Positions 1-8,262 of a stretch of DNA of 64,000 nucleotides are shown piece by piece. Made by a program: the position numbers and the translations under genes. The notes under the pieces were generated by a model. The model had not been told where the DNA came from. It did not search any database and saw nothing but the letters and a program-made list of their open reading frames with translations. Every line of letters starts with the position of its first letter. The stretch's first letter is position 1. This DNA comes from JAOPZW01 sp963707695 (GTDB lineage Bacteria; Actinomycetota; Thermoleophilia; Solirubrobacterales; Solirubrobacteraceae). Location: positions 496,001-560,000 of the forward strand of contig CAVPQY010000004.1 of assembly GCA_963707695.1 (NCBI GenBank), in the 5' to 3' direction.

Positions 1-333
1 CGGGATGACCGACCAGAGCTTCGCCAGGAGGACCGGCACGGCGATGATCCCGACGATCGTGTGCGTGCCCTGGTTCAGCGCGTAGAGCCAGGCCGGTCGC
101 GTCGGCCAGTCGAAGACGAGCAGGTCGAGGTCGTGGTCGCGCGGGACGATCGCGTTGCGGCCGAGGTCGGGGTTGTAGGCGGCGTGCGAGAGGAAGCCCG
201 TCAGGCCCACGACGACCATCAGCACGAGCAGGATCGTGCCCAGGACGGCCGTGAGCCACGGCCCCCGCAGCGGACTGGTCCAGAAGTCCTCCTCGGACGG
301 ACCGGGCGGCGGGTGCTCGGGGAGCAGGCGCAT
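1..333 (-). CDS. Membrane-anchored molybdopterin-dependent oxidoreductase, N-terminal part (runs off window)
   Basis: The first 111 codons of a leftward gene are present, starting at an ATG at 333; the rest lies outside the window. The start of the protein reads MRLLPEHPPPGPSEEDF, then a hydrophobic helix (about residues 30-50, rich in L, V and I), a loop with FDWPTRPAWLY, and a second hydrophobic stretch ending VLLAKLWSVIP. This is the layout I know from actinobacterial sulfite-oxidase-like molybdopterin proteins that carry an N-terminal membrane anchor. The catalytic Mo domain cannot be seen, so the call rests on the anchor region alone. The frame stays open upstream to another ATG at 513, but that extension would run through a perfect hairpin, so 333 is preferred. 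Confidence 0.62.
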   Translation of the reverse strand, partial: MRLLPEHPPPGPSEEDFWTSPLRGPWLTAVLGTILLVLMVVVGLTGFLSHAAYNPDLGRNAIVPRDHDLDLLVFDWPTRPAWLYALNQGTHTIVGIIAVPVLLAKLWSVIP

Positions 334-455
334 GGCTACGTCGACTCTGCGCGGGCCGCCGGACGGTGGATCATCCCGCGCCGTCGCGGCGGGGTGCCGG
401 GGCGTTACGGACGCGGCGCCGGGACGGGGCACCGCGGCGGCTCCCGGTGAACGAC

Positions 456-480
456 AGCGGCCCGCCTGAGGCGGGCCGCT
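456..480. terminator. Perfect 11-bp hairpin in a divergent intergenic region
   Basis: AGCGGCCCGCC and GGCGGGCCGCT form a perfect 11-bp stem around the loop TGA. No T-run follows on either strand. It lies in 334-640, between the leftward oxidoreductase start and the rightward MFS gene, where neither neighbour needs a terminator. Apart from this hairpin I see nothing clear in 334-640. Confidence 0.5.
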
Positions 481-640
481 GACGGCATGGTCGAGGAGGA
501 TCACCCCCCGCATCGACCGCGCGCGCCGCCGCCTCGAGCGCCTTGGTCCGCACGCTGACTCGTGGCGGGGCGGCCCCCGCGCCGCCCGGGGCGACGTCAC
601 GATCGATCGGGGGGCCGCCCGCGTACGCTCGTCGTGCGCG

Positions 641-1855
641 ATGGCGAGCGTGAGCACCCGACCGAGCCCCGTCCCCGCGCTCCGCGCCTTCGCCCGGCAC
701 CCGGCCGCGGTCGGCGGCGCGCTCCTGCTGATCGCGCTCAACCTGCGATTCGCGATCGCCGCGGTCTCGCCGGTGCTCGACGACCTGCGCGCCGACCTCG
801 GCCTCTCGAGCGTCGGCGCCGGCCTGCTGACGACGGCCCCGGTCCTGTGCTTCGCCGCCGCCGCGCCGCTGGCGCCCGTCGTCGCCCGCCGGGTCGGCCA
901 GGAGCTGCTGCTGCTCGTCTGCACGGTCGTCGTGGCCGCCGGCGTGGCGATCCGCGCCATCCCGTCGATCGGGCCCGTGTTCGCCGGCACGCTCGTGCTC
1001 GGGATCGCGATCGCCGTCGCCAACGTGCTCATCCCGAGCGTCATCAAGCGCCGCTTCGCGCGGCCGGGGGCGATGATGGCGCTCTACACGACGACCCTCG
1101 GGGTCAGCGCCGCGGTCGCCGCGGCCTCCTCGGTGCCGCTGGAGCACGCGATCGGCTCGTGGCACTGGGCGCTGGCGTTCTGGGCGGTCCCCGCGCTGGT
1201 CGCCGCCGCGGTCTGGCTGCCGGCCAGCCACGCGGCCGGCGCCACCGCGACGCCCGGCAGCGAGGCGCGCGTGAGCCTGTGGCGCGACCGGACGGCCTGG
1301 CTCGTGACCGGAGCGCTCGGGGCCCAGTCGCTGCTGTTCTACGCCCTGCTGAGCTGGCTCCCCGACATCCTGCGCGCGGCGGGGATGTCGTCCGCGCGAG
1401 CCGGGGCGATGCTCTCGATCGCCATGATCTGCGGCGTCCCGACGTCGCTGCTCGTGCCCGTCATCGCCGGGCGCCTGCGCGACCAGCGGCCGCTCGCCCT
1501 CGTCTCGCCGCTGTTCTGGGCGGCCGGCCTCCTCGGCGTGCTGCTCGCCCCCGCCACGCTCACCGTGCTCTGGATGGTCCTGCTCGGGCTCGGGCAGGGC
1601 GCGGGGATCGCCCTGGCGCTCACGCTCGTCGTGCTGCGCGCGCCCGACGCCGGCCGCGCGGCGGCGCTGTCCGGGATGGCGCAGGGCGTCGGCTACGCGC
1701 TCGCGGCCGTCGGCCCGTTCGCCCTCGGCGCGGTGCACCAGCTCAGCGGCGGGTGGGACGAGCCGCTCCTGCTCATGCTCGCGATGACCGTCGCGCTGCT
1801 CGGGTGCGGCCTGGGCGCGGCGGCCCCGTCGCTGGTCGGCGGCGAGGACCGCTGA
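641..1855 (+). CDS. MFS transporter, CynX/NimT-type
   Basis: A 404-residue protein with about twelve hydrophobic segments and the N-terminal stretch LIALNLRFAIAAVSPVL typical of the CynX/NimT (cyanate / 2-nitroimidazole) group of the major facilitator superfamily. It should be a cytoplasmic-membrane secondary transporter; the substrate cannot be read from sequence. The length matches the family (about 400). The ATG at 641 is preceded by TACGCT at 624-629, a possible -10 element. The gene stands alone: its left neighbour is divergent and its right neighbour is convergent. Confidence 0.85.
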   Translation: MASVSTRPSPVPALRAFARHPAAVGGALLLIALNLRFAIAAVSPVLDDLRADLGLSSVGAGLLTTAPVLCFAAAAPLAPVVARRVGQELLLLVCTVVVAAGVAIRAIPSIGPVFAGTLVLGIAIAVANVLIPSVIKRRFARPGAMMALYTTTLGVSAAVAAASSVPLEHAIGSWHWALAFWAVPALVAAAVWLPASHAAGATATPGSEARVSLWRDRTAWLVTGALGAQSLLFYALLSWLPDILRAAGMSSARAGAMLSIAMICGVPTSLLVPVIAGRLRDQRPLALVSPLFWAAGLLGVLLAPATLTVLWMVLLGLGQGAGIALALTLVVLRAPDAGRAAALSGMAQGVGYALAAVGPFALGAVHQLSGGWDEPLLLMLAMTVALLGCGLGAAAPSLVGGEDR

Positions 1856-2018
1856 GGGCGGCGGCCCGCTGCCCGGGGCCCGCCGGCGCCGCGGTCGGCC
1901 GCGCTTGCGCGGTGACGGTGCCGCCGGCTCGCACGGGCCCGGCCCGTCCGGGCTGCCGCCGCGTCCTCGCGAGGACAGCGGGCGCGTGGCCCGTGGCGCA
2001 GCGGGCTAGTGGGGCGTT

Positions 2019-2049
2019 CGGCGGGACCTCCCTCATGTCCGTCCCGCCG
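2019..2049. terminator. Hairpin between convergent genes (MFS and DUF-like)
   Basis: CGGCGGGAC (2019-2027) and GTCCCGCCG (2041-2049) form a 9-bp stem with a 13-base loop, in the 1856-2153 gap after the MFS gene. A 14-bp perfect palindrome, GTCCTCGCGAGGAC, lies at 1963-1976 in the same gap. I see no gene here. Confidence 0.35.
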
Positions 2050-2153
2050 ACTTGGCCCAGCACCGGGACCCGCGACAGTCCCCAGGGCCATCGGCGCGGG
2101 GGCTCCGTCCACTGATGGGCGGGGCCCCCGGCGCCGCCCGCGAGCCCACCGCG

Positions 2154-2492
2154 TCAGGACCGCGGGTCGCTCTCCTCGACGACGTGTCGGACGTCCTCGT
2201 GCTTGCGGACGATCCAGAAGCGGTCGTCCCGTTCGATCACGTCCTCCGCCTCGGGGACCTCGTGGCCAGGACGCAGGAGGAACAGCATGGCGTCGCCGCG
2301 CACCCGCTCGTAGACGTCGCGCGGGACCCGCAGCGGCTCGTGGCACACGTCGTTCCCGCACTCGCAGCGCAGCGCCACGTCGCCGTCCCGGCCCCAGCTC
2401 TCCGGCGCCGCCCGGGCGATCTGCTCGTTCGCCAGGCGGCCGGTGCCCTCGACGTCGGCGATCCGCTCGAGCCGGAGACGTTCAGGATCCAT
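2154..2492 (-). CDS. Conserved hypothetical protein, cysteine-containing, 112 aa
   Basis: A small soluble acidic protein. After a helical start (RIADVEGTGRLANEQIARA) it has the stretch LRCECGNDVCHEPL, where three cysteines (CxC plus a third four residues on) and a histidine could bind metal. It continues with a beta-rich part, RPGHEVPEAEDVIERDDRFWIV. I know similar short actinobacterial proteins of unknown function with a CECG motif and an HE(V/x)P segment, usually annotated as hypothetical. AGGAA lies 7 bases before the ATG at 2492. It is transcribed leftward, alone, towards the MFS gene. Confidence 0.7.
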   Translation of the reverse strand: MDPERLRLERIADVEGTGRLANEQIARAAPESWGRDGDVALRCECGNDVCHEPLRVPRDVYERVRGDAMLFLLRPGHEVPEAEDVIERDDRFWIVRKHEDVRHVVEESDPRS

Positions 2493-2535
2493 GGCGGGCT
2501 TCCTACCAGACGGCGCGAGCCTGGCGCGACTCCCA

Positions 2536-2608
2536 TGGGCCGGCCGGGATTCGAACCCGGGTCGGACGGATTATGAGTCCGCGGCTCTGACCGCTGAGCT
2601 ACCGGCCC
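2536..2608 (-). tRNA. tRNA with CAU anticodon (elongator Met or Ile2)
   Basis: A full 73-base cloverleaf on the minus strand. The acceptor GGGCCGG pairs with CCGGCCC, the D arm is GCTC...GAGC, the anticodon loop is CTCATAA (anticodon CAT), the T arm is CCGGG-TTCGAAT-CCCGG, and the discriminator is A. CCA is not encoded. The short D loop (8 bases between GCTC and GAGC) resembles tRNA-Ile2, which TilS modifies to read AUA. The identity between Met and Ile2 is not settled by eye. Confidence 0.92.
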
Positions 2609-2618
2609 GGGCGGGACG

Positions 2619-3623
2619 CTAGCTGCTCTGCCCGGCGACCTCGGCGACCGCGCGCTGCAGCTCGCCGGCCGACATCGCGCCCTCGAAGCGGGTGCGCACG
2701 ACGCCGTTGCGGTCGATGACGAAGGTCCAGGGCTCGGACTGCAGCCGCCAGGCGGCGACCTGCGGCGTCACGCCCTCGTTGACCTTGTTGTCCTGGTAGA
2801 TCTCCTGGTGGATGAAGGCCACGTCGGCCTTCGTCTCGGACCTGACCTGCTCGACGACGTCGACGACCGGGCCGCAGACGCGGCTCTGGCACAGCAGCGG
2901 CGTGGCGAAGGTCAGGACGACCGGCTTCTTGCCCAGCACGTCGGCGAAGTCGGTCTTGAGCAGGTCGGTCGCCGGCGGGGTGCGGGTGTCGATCTTCGAC
3001 GCGTCCCCGCCGACGGAGGCGAGCGTCGGGGTGTGCACGCGGATGGCCTTGTCCCCCGGGCCGGGCGGCTGCGCGCCCCTCGCGTCGACCTGCACGGAGA
3101 ACGCGTTCGTGCGCACGAGGCGGCCGTCCAGGCGCGCCAGCGCGGTGACGACCGGCTTGCCGCCCTTCGCGAAGGGCAGGTCGGCGACGTAGATCGCCTT
3201 GGCGGCGTCGGGGTCGGCCGAGGTGGTGCGGCTCTCGAAGGCGGGCTTGACGGCCAGCGACTCGTCGCGGGCCACGAACGGGCCGCGCAGGCCCGAGCCG
3301 TCCCGGCGCGCGGTGTAGACGGCGACCTGGGCGCCGGTGAGCTGCTTGCGCGCCGTGTCGAAGAGGGCGAACCCGAAGCGGTTCGGCGTCGCGCCGCTGT
3401 GCATCAGGCTGACCGCAGGGGCCAGGACCGGCCCCTCGGAGGCGGAGGCCTGGAGATCCTGGAGCGTCATGCCCTTGGCCGCGGGGAAGTCCGCCGCGGA
3501 GGCCGTCGGGCGGGGCTGCGGCGGGGAGCCCGACGAGCTGTCGTCCGACGATCCGCAGCCGGCGGTCGCCACCGCCGCCGCCAGGACGACACCGGTCGTC
3601 ATCAGGGTCCGCACGCGCAGCAC
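2619..3623 (-). CDS. Thioredoxin-fold lipoprotein
   Basis: A 334-residue predicted lipoprotein. From the GTG at 3623 it begins MLRVRTL, then a hydrophobic core ending VATAGC, so lipidation is expected at Cys23. A middle domain of beta-rich sequence precedes a C-terminal thioredoxin-like domain with VVLTFATPLLCQSRVCG, giving a CxxxxC pair, and WTFVIDRNGVV, the usual strand after the cis-Pro region. It probably acts outside the membrane in thiol or copper handling (SCO1/TlpA-like), but the spacing is not the canonical CxxC. The GTG was chosen over the ATG at 3602 because it adds arginines before the signal helix and has TACCCT 7 bases upstream. Confidence 0.75.
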   Translation of the reverse strand: MLRVRTLMTTGVVLAAAVATAGCGSSDDSSSGSPPQPRPTASAADFPAAKGMTLQDLQASASEGPVLAPAVSLMHSGATPNRFGFALFDTARKQLTGAQVAVYTARRDGSGLRGPFVARDESLAVKPAFESRTTSADPDAAKAIYVADLPFAKGGKPVVTALARLDGRLVRTNAFSVQVDARGAQPPGPGDKAIRVHTPTLASVGGDASKIDTRTPPATDLLKTDFADVLGKKPVVLTFATPLLCQSRVCGPVVDVVEQVRSETKADVAFIHQEIYQDNKVNEGVTPQVAAWRLQSEPWTFVIDRNGVVRTRFEGAMSAGELQRAVAEVAGQSS

Positions 3624-3630
3624 GGGCGGC

Positions 3631-3636
3631 AGGGTA
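3631..3636 (-). promoter_or_regulatory. Candidate -10 element of the lipoprotein gene
   Basis: TACCCT on the minus strand, 7 bases before the GTG at 3623; this would give an almost leaderless mRNA. Confidence 0.4.
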
Positions 3637-3695
3637 TCCGCCCGTGATTGGATGCTGCGCCACACGACCTGAGCAGCGGACGACGGAGGACGGAC

Positions 3696-4430
3696 ATGGC
3701 GGACAAGGCGGCGATCGTCACTGGGGCCTCGAGCGGGATCGGGCTGGCCATCGCGGACGTCCTGGGCCAGGAGGGCCACGGGCTCACCGTCGCGGCCCGG
3801 CGCCCGGACAAGCTCGAGGCGGCCGCCGAGGGCCTGCGCGCCAAGGGCTACGAGGTCGAGGTGGTCGCCGGCAACCTCGCCGACGAGGAGGTCGTGCGCC
3901 AGGTCGTGGCGGCCCACCGCGAGCGCTTCGGGCGCCTCGACGTGCTCGTGAACAACGCCGGCGTCGGCGTGGGCTCGACCGTCGCCGAGCTCAACACGAA
4001 GCGCGTCGACCTCCAGCTCGACCTCAACCTGCGCTCCCCCATCCTCTTCTACCGCGAGACCGCCGACCTGCTCAGGGCGGCCGGCGCCGAGCACCACAAC
4101 GCGCTCGTCGTCAACACCGCGTCGATCTCGGGCAAGCGCGGCGAGGCGTGGCTGTCGGTGTACTCGGCCACGAAGCACGGCGTGGTGGGCTTCACCGAGG
4201 CGATGAACAAGGAGCTCAACGGCGAAGGCGTCAAGTCGTGCGCGCTGTGCCCCGCCTTCGTCGACACGGCGATGACGGACTTCGTCAAGGAGCACGTCCC
4301 GGCCGAGAACATGATCCGCCCCGAGGACGTCGCCGAGTCGGTGCGCATGCTCCTGCGCCTCTCCCCCGGCTGCGTGATCCCCGAGATCCTCTTCGAGCAG
4401 CCCGGCGGCGGGCTGCCGATCCCCGCCTAG
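3696..4430 (+). CDS. SDR family oxidoreductase
   Basis: A classical short-chain dehydrogenase/reductase of 244 residues. The nucleotide-binding motif TGASSGIG is at the N-terminus, NNAG is in VLVNNAGVGV, and the catalytic pair is in SVYSATK (Tyr and Lys) after the Ser of NTASIS. The substrate is unknown. The ATG at 3696 follows a clean GGAGGA at 3685-3690, so the in-frame ATG at 3648 is rejected. The stop overlaps that of the convergent hypothetical gene. Confidence 0.88.
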   Translation: MADKAAIVTGASSGIGLAIADVLGQEGHGLTVAARRPDKLEAAAEGLRAKGYEVEVVAGNLADEEVVRQVVAAHRERFGRLDVLVNNAGVGVGSTVAELNTKRVDLQLDLNLRSPILFYRETADLLRAAGAEHHNALVVNTASISGKRGEAWLSVYSATKHGVVGFTEAMNKELNGEGVKSCALCPAFVDTAMTDFVKEHVPAENMIRPEDVAESVRMLLRLSPGCVIPEILFEQPGGGLPIPA

Positions 4431-4939
4431 GGCGCCCGCACGAGCTCGTCGTCGGGGCGCCCGGCCGCGGCGGCGTCGCGCTCGCCGGCCTCGCGGTCGA
4501 GCCGCTCGCGGGCGCGCTCGGCGTCGCGGCGGTCGCGCAGCCACCCGAGGCCGAGCCGCCGGGCGTCACGCTCCCTGCGGGCGCGGGCGATCGCCTGGTG
4601 CTCGGCGATCGCGCCGCCCAGGTCGGCCTCGCCGCGCTCGGCCATGACCGACGCCTCGAGGTGGGCGACGAGGACGCGCAGCTCGCGCTCGCTGGCCAGC
4701 CGCGCGCGGCGGGCGCCGGTGAAGCGGTCCCACGTCCGCGCGAAGGTGATGAAGCTCGTGCGCCCGCCGTGGCGGTGGGCGGCGAGCATCGGGCACATCC
4801 CGCCGTGGCGGTCGGTGTAGGCGCCGGCGATGATCACGTGCTCGCGCACGCCCTCGAGCATCGCCTCGCGCGTGCGCAGGGGCAGGCAGTCGATGGCGTG
4901 ACGGAGGTCCTGGATGGCGGCTCGGCGGCTGCGTGGCAT
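4427..4939 (-). CDS. Conserved hypothetical protein, 170 aa
   Basis: Not assignable to a function. The N-terminal 90 residues look globular and conserved: IQDLRHAIDCLPLRTR, then a segment with two histidines and a cysteine (DRHGGMCPMLAAHR) and a WDRF motif. The C-terminal half is a long charged helix rich in R, E, A and D, probably coiled coil. I recall similar hypotheticals in Thermoleophilia with the same CPMLAAHR core. It is leftward and convergent with the SDR, and its start at 4939 faces the LLM gene. Confidence 0.68.
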   Translation of the reverse strand: MPRSRRAAIQDLRHAIDCLPLRTREAMLEGVREHVIIAGAYTDRHGGMCPMLAAHRHGGRTSFITFARTWDRFTGARRARLASERELRVLVAHLEASVMAERGEADLGGAIAEHQAIARARRERDARRLGLGWLRDRRDAERARERLDREAGERDAAAAGRPDDELVRAP

Positions 4940-5010
4940 AGGATCGTCGCCTCCCAGGCCCAGGGGAGGTTACCCCGGGCGCGGCAACCTTCCAAGGAGC
5001 GCAACGCGTC

Positions 5011-6051
5011 ATGAAGCTGGGCGTCCACATCGGCTACTGGGGCCTCGGCCTGACCCGCGAGGACCAGCTCGAGGTCGTCCTGGAGGCCGAGCGGCTCGGC
5101 TACGACTCCGTGTGGACCGCGGAGGCGTACGGGTCCGACTCGGCGACGATCCTCGGCTGGATCGCCGGGCAGACCACGCGGATCAAGATCGGGTCGGCCA
5201 TCTTCCAGATGCCCGGGCGCACGCCGACCATGACGGCGATGACGGCCGCGACCCTCGACCAGCTCTCCGACGGGCGCATGCTGCTGGGCATCGGCTCGAG
5301 CGGCCCGCAGGTCTCCGAGGGGTGGCACGGCGTCCGCTTCGCCAAGCAGCTCCAGCGCACGCGGGAGTACATCGCGGTGGTCCGCATGGCCCTGGCGCGC
5401 GAGCGGGTCGAGTTCCACGGCGAGACGATCGACCTCCCGCTCCCCGACGGGCCGGGCAAGGCGCTCAAGCTCACCATCGGGACCGTCCAGGAGCGCATCC
5501 CGATCTACCTGGCGGCCATCGGGCCGAAGAACACGGCGCTGGCGGGGGAGATCGCCGACGGCTGGATCCCGACGCTGCTCTCGCCCGAGCACCTGCCCGA
5601 CCTGCGCTCGTCGCTCGAGGAGGGCGCCGCGCGTGCCGGGCGCTCGCTCGACGGCTTCGACATCGCGCCGACGGTGAACGTCTTCATCACCGACGACCTC
5701 CAGGGCGCGCGCGACGCCACGCGGCCGTTCGTCGCCCTCTACGTCGGCGGCATGGGCTCGCGCAAGCAGAACTTCTACAACCAGCTCATGGTGCGCTACG
5801 GCTTCGAGGCGGCCGCCAAGGAGGTCCAGGACCTCTACCTCGAGGGCCGCAAGGACGAGGCGATGGCGGCCCTGCCCGACGACCTCCTCGACACGGTCTC
5901 GCTCATCGGGCCCAAGGACGTCGTGACCGAGCGGCTGCGCGTCTACCGCGACGCGGGCGTCGGCACGCTCGGCGTCACGCCGCTGGCCTTCACGAAGGAG
6001 GAGCGGCTGACGCAGCTCCGCCTCGTGGCCGAGTGCCTCGAGGCGGCCTGA
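5011..6051 (+). CDS. LLM class F420-dependent oxidoreductase
   Basis: A 346-residue luciferase-like monooxygenase-fold protein. N-terminal motifs MKLGVHIGYWG and GYDSVWTAEAYGSD, then IKIGSAIFQMPGRTP and LDQLSDGRMLLGIGSSGPQ, fit the F420-dependent branch (TIM barrel that reduces or oxidises small substrates with coenzyme F420). AAGGAG at 4994-4999 supports the ATG at 5011. The glycosyltransferase start overlaps its 3' end by 19 bases, so the two are probably co-transcribed and translationally coupled. The substrate is unknown. Confidence 0.86.
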   Translation: MKLGVHIGYWGLGLTREDQLEVVLEAERLGYDSVWTAEAYGSDSATILGWIAGQTTRIKIGSAIFQMPGRTPTMTAMTAATLDQLSDGRMLLGIGSSGPQVSEGWHGVRFAKQLQRTREYIAVVRMALARERVEFHGETIDLPLPDGPGKALKLTIGTVQERIPIYLAAIGPKNTALAGEIADGWIPTLLSPEHLPDLRSSLEEGAARAGRSLDGFDIAPTVNVFITDDLQGARDATRPFVALYVGGMGSRKQNFYNQLMVRYGFEAAAKEVQDLYLEGRKDEAMAALPDDLLDTVSLIGPKDVVTERLRVYRDAGVGTLGVTPLAFTKEERLTQLRLVAECLEAA

Positions 6052-7247
6052 GGGTCCTCCTCGGCGCGTTCGGCGACCCCGGGCACGCCTTCCCGCTCCT
6101 GGCCCTCGGCCGCGCGCTGCGCGCCCGCGGCCACGACGTGCTGCTGGAGACGTGGGCGCGCTGGGCGCCGGACGCCGAGCGCGAGGGGCTGCGCTTCGCG
6201 GCCGCGCCCGAGTTCCCGGTCTTCCCGCGCGACGGCGAGGCGCTCAGGCCCTACGAGGCGGTCTCGCGCGCGGTCGACGTCACGCGCCCGCTCATCGGCG
6301 CCTTCGCGCCCGACGTCGTCGTCAGCGACATCCTGACCCTCGCGCCGGCCCTCGCGGCCGAGCTCGAGGGCGTCCCGGTCGCGACGGTCATCCCCCACGT
6401 CGACCCGCGCACGGAGCCGGGCTGGCCGCCCTACTCCATGGGCGCCCGCCCGCCGCGCACCGCCGTCGCGCGCCGGCTGTGGCGCGCGCTGGACCCGCTC
6501 GTCGGCCGAGGGCTGGCCCTCGGCCGCGACGAGCTCAACGCGACGCGCGCCCGGCTGGGGCTGGCGCCGCGCGACTGGGTCCACAACGGGATCTCGCCGG
6601 AGCTCGCGCTCGTGGCGACCTTCCCCCAGCTCGAGTCGCCGCGGCGCGCCCGCCGGCCCGGGACCCACGTCGTGGGGCCGCTGCTGTGGGAGCCGCCCGC
6701 CGGCGACGTCGAGCTCCCGCCCGGGGACGCGCCGCTCCTGCTCGTGGCGCCCTCGACGTCGCAGGACCCCGACCACCGCCTGCTGCGCGCGTCGCTGGCC
6801 GGGCTGGCCGGCCTGCCGGTGCGGGTCCTGGCGACCTGGAACCGCCGGCCTCCGGCCCCGCCGCTGCCGGTCGTGCCGCCCAACGCGCGCCTCGTGGAGT
6901 GGGTGAGCTACGCGCGGACGATGCCGCGCTGCGACCTCGTCCTCTGCCACGGCGGCCACGGGACCGTGGCGCGCGCGCTGGAGGCGGGCTGCGTGGTCGT
7001 CGCGGCGCCGGCCGCGGGCGACATGAACGAGAACGCCGCGCGCCTGGACCGCGCCGGGCTCGGCGTGCGCCTGCCGCGGCGCTTCGTGGGGCCGCGGGCG
7101 GTGCGGCTGGCGACCGAGCGCGCGCTCGCGTCGCCGTCGTACGCCGCGCGCGCGGCCGGCGTGGCCGCCTGGGCGCGGTCGCACGACGCGGGCGCCCGCG
7201 CGGCGGAGCTCGTCGAGGAGCTCGCCGCGCGAGGCCGCGTGGGCTAG
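6033..7247 (+). CDS. Glycosyltransferase, UGT/MGT-like (GT1)
   Basis: About 404 residues with two Rossmann-like halves. The N-terminus (LLGAFGDPGHAFPLLALG) is the acceptor-side start seen in macrolide-type glycosyltransferases. The C-terminal half has WVSYARTMPRCDLVLCHGG followed by HGT and AAPAAGDMNENA, the nucleotide-sugar donor motif of GT1 enzymes. It is probably cytosolic and transfers a sugar to a lipid or other small acceptor. The GTG at 6033 lies inside the preceding LLM gene; no later start keeps the N-terminal beta strand. Confidence 0.8.
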   Translation: MPRGGLRVLLGAFGDPGHAFPLLALGRALRARGHDVLLETWARWAPDAEREGLRFAAAPEFPVFPRDGEALRPYEAVSRAVDVTRPLIGAFAPDVVVSDILTLAPALAAELEGVPVATVIPHVDPRTEPGWPPYSMGARPPRTAVARRLWRALDPLVGRGLALGRDELNATRARLGLAPRDWVHNGISPELALVATFPQLESPRRARRPGTHVVGPLLWEPPAGDVELPPGDAPLLLVAPSTSQDPDHRLLRASLAGLAGLPVRVLATWNRRPPAPPLPVVPPNARLVEWVSYARTMPRCDLVLCHGGHGTVARALEAGCVVVAAPAAGDMNENAARLDRAGLGVRLPRRFVGPRAVRLATERALASPSYAARAAGVAAWARSHDAGARAAELVEELAARGRVG

Positions 7248-7864
7248 AGGGAGCCGCCGCCCGGCGCGGACGAGCCGACGGAGCTGCGCGTCTCCGACGC
7301 GTTCTCCTGGGCCTCGTCCTTGACCTGCTGGGCGTGCTCCTGGCCGCTGGACTTCGCGGCCTCCTTCGTCTGCTCGACGGCCTGCTGGCCGGCGTCCTTG
7401 GCCGTGGAGGCGACGTCCTGCGCCACCTGCTTGCCGTGCTCGAGCGCGGCCTGGCCGGTCTCCTGCGCCTTCTCCTTGACCTGGTCGGCGACCGGGCCGA
7501 GCTTCTCGTTCTCGACGTTCGTCGAGGGGATGAGCATGCCGGCCACGAACCCGACGGCCACGGCGCCGAGCGCGAGACCCAGCGGGTTCTGCTGGGCGAC
7601 GCTCACGGCCTGCTTGGCGTTCTGCTTGACCTGGTCCTTGTCGGGCGTGCGGTCGCTGACCGTGCCCCCGACGTCGGAGGCCTTGCCCGTGACGCTGTCC
7701 TTGACGCCCACGACCTTCTCCTTGACGGTGTCGACCTTCTCGTTCACGGAGTCCTTGGCACGGGACTTGACGTCCGACTTGTACGCCAGCGCCTCGACGG
7801 TGTCGCCCATGCGCTCGCGGGTCTCCTCTATCTCGTTCCGGATCGCGCGCGGGTCTTCGCCCAT
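7244..7864 (-). CDS. DUF3618 family protein
   Basis: A 206-residue, very polar protein. The N-terminus (DPRAIRNEIEETRERMGDT) is the DUF3618 signature. A single membrane helix near the middle (LGLALGAVAVGFVAGMLIP) is followed by a long Ala/Gln/Lys-rich, probably coiled-coil tail resembling LEA-type repeats (QVKEKAQETGQAA and relatives). AGGAGG sits 7 bases before the ATG at 7864, which decides the start. It is the last gene of a three-gene leftward operon with the holin-like and coiled-coil genes, probably acting in envelope or stress physiology. Function is not established. Confidence 0.82.
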   Translation of the reverse strand: MGEDPRAIRNEIEETRERMGDTVEALAYKSDVKSRAKDSVNEKVDTVKEKVVGVKDSVTGKASDVGGTVSDRTPDKDQVKQNAKQAVSVAQQNPLGLALGAVAVGFVAGMLIPSTNVENEKLGPVADQVKEKAQETGQAALEHGKQVAQDVASTAKDAGQQAVEQTKEAAKSSGQEHAQQVKDEAQENASETRSSVGSSAPGGGSL

Positions 7865-8262
7865 GCCACATCCTCCTTCGTGGTCTCGATGGTTTGCTCG
7901 GGGACGGGTGGAGCGGCCTGCTTGATCTCCTGCTTGCCGCGCAGGGCCAGGACCGCGGCCACGGCGCCGTAGACGACGGCGACGATGAGCGCGGCGACCC
8001 ACTCGGGCAGGAAGGTGGCCAGGACCAGGATGATCGCGGCGGTGAGGGCCCCGGCCGCGAGCAGCCCGACGACGCCGGCGCCGCCGAAGAGGCCCGCGCC
8101 CTTGCCGGCCTCCTTGCCCTTCTCGGACAGCTCGGCCTTGGCCAGCGCCATCTCCTGGCGGATCAGCGCCGACGTCTCGGCGGAGAGCTTCTTGAAGAGC
8201 TCCCCGAACGAGGCGTCGTGCAGGTCACGGTCCTCGGTGCTGAAGCGGTCGTGGTCGTTCAT
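7828..8262 (-). CDS. Phage-holin-like membrane protein (superfamily III type, actinobacterial)
   Basis: A 144-residue protein with a polar, acidic N-terminus (SFGELFKKLSAETSALIRQEM), then two close membrane helices (VVGLLAAGALTAAIILVLA and VAALIVAVVYGAVAAVLAL) and a C-terminal amphipathic tail. This is the layout of the chromosomal 'phage holin family' proteins that accompany DUF3618 genes in actinobacteria. It is not evidence of a prophage. The ATG at 8262 shares one base with the stop of the gene before it, and its 3' end overlaps the DUF3618 gene by 37 bases. Confidence 0.8.
   Translation of the reverse strand: MNDHDRFSTEDRDLHDASFGELFKKLSAETSALIRQEMALAKAELSEKGKEAGKGAGLFGGAGVVGLLAAGALTAAIILVLATFLPEWVAALIVAVVYGAVAAVLALRGKQEIKQAAPPVPEQTIETTKEDVAWAKTRARSGTR

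Noticed and set aside
333..513. Longer N-terminus for the molybdopterin protein from the ATG at 513.
   Set aside because: The extension is low-complexity, would translate through a perfect 11-bp hairpin, and the protein from 333 already has the family-type N-terminus.
1987..2049. tRNA-like stretch CGTGGCGCAGCGGGCTAGTGG after the MFS gene.
   Set aside because: No matching acceptor stem, anticodon arm or TTCGA loop follows. It resembles only a D arm.
3648..3695. Upstream start for the SDR at 3648.
   Set aside because: The ATG at 3696 has GGAGGA at ideal spacing and begins the standard SDR N-terminus.
7828..8262. Prophage remnant, because of the holin-like protein.
   Set aside because: No other phage genes, integrase or att sites are present. 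Holin-like plus DUF3618 sets are normal chromosomal genes in actinobacteria.
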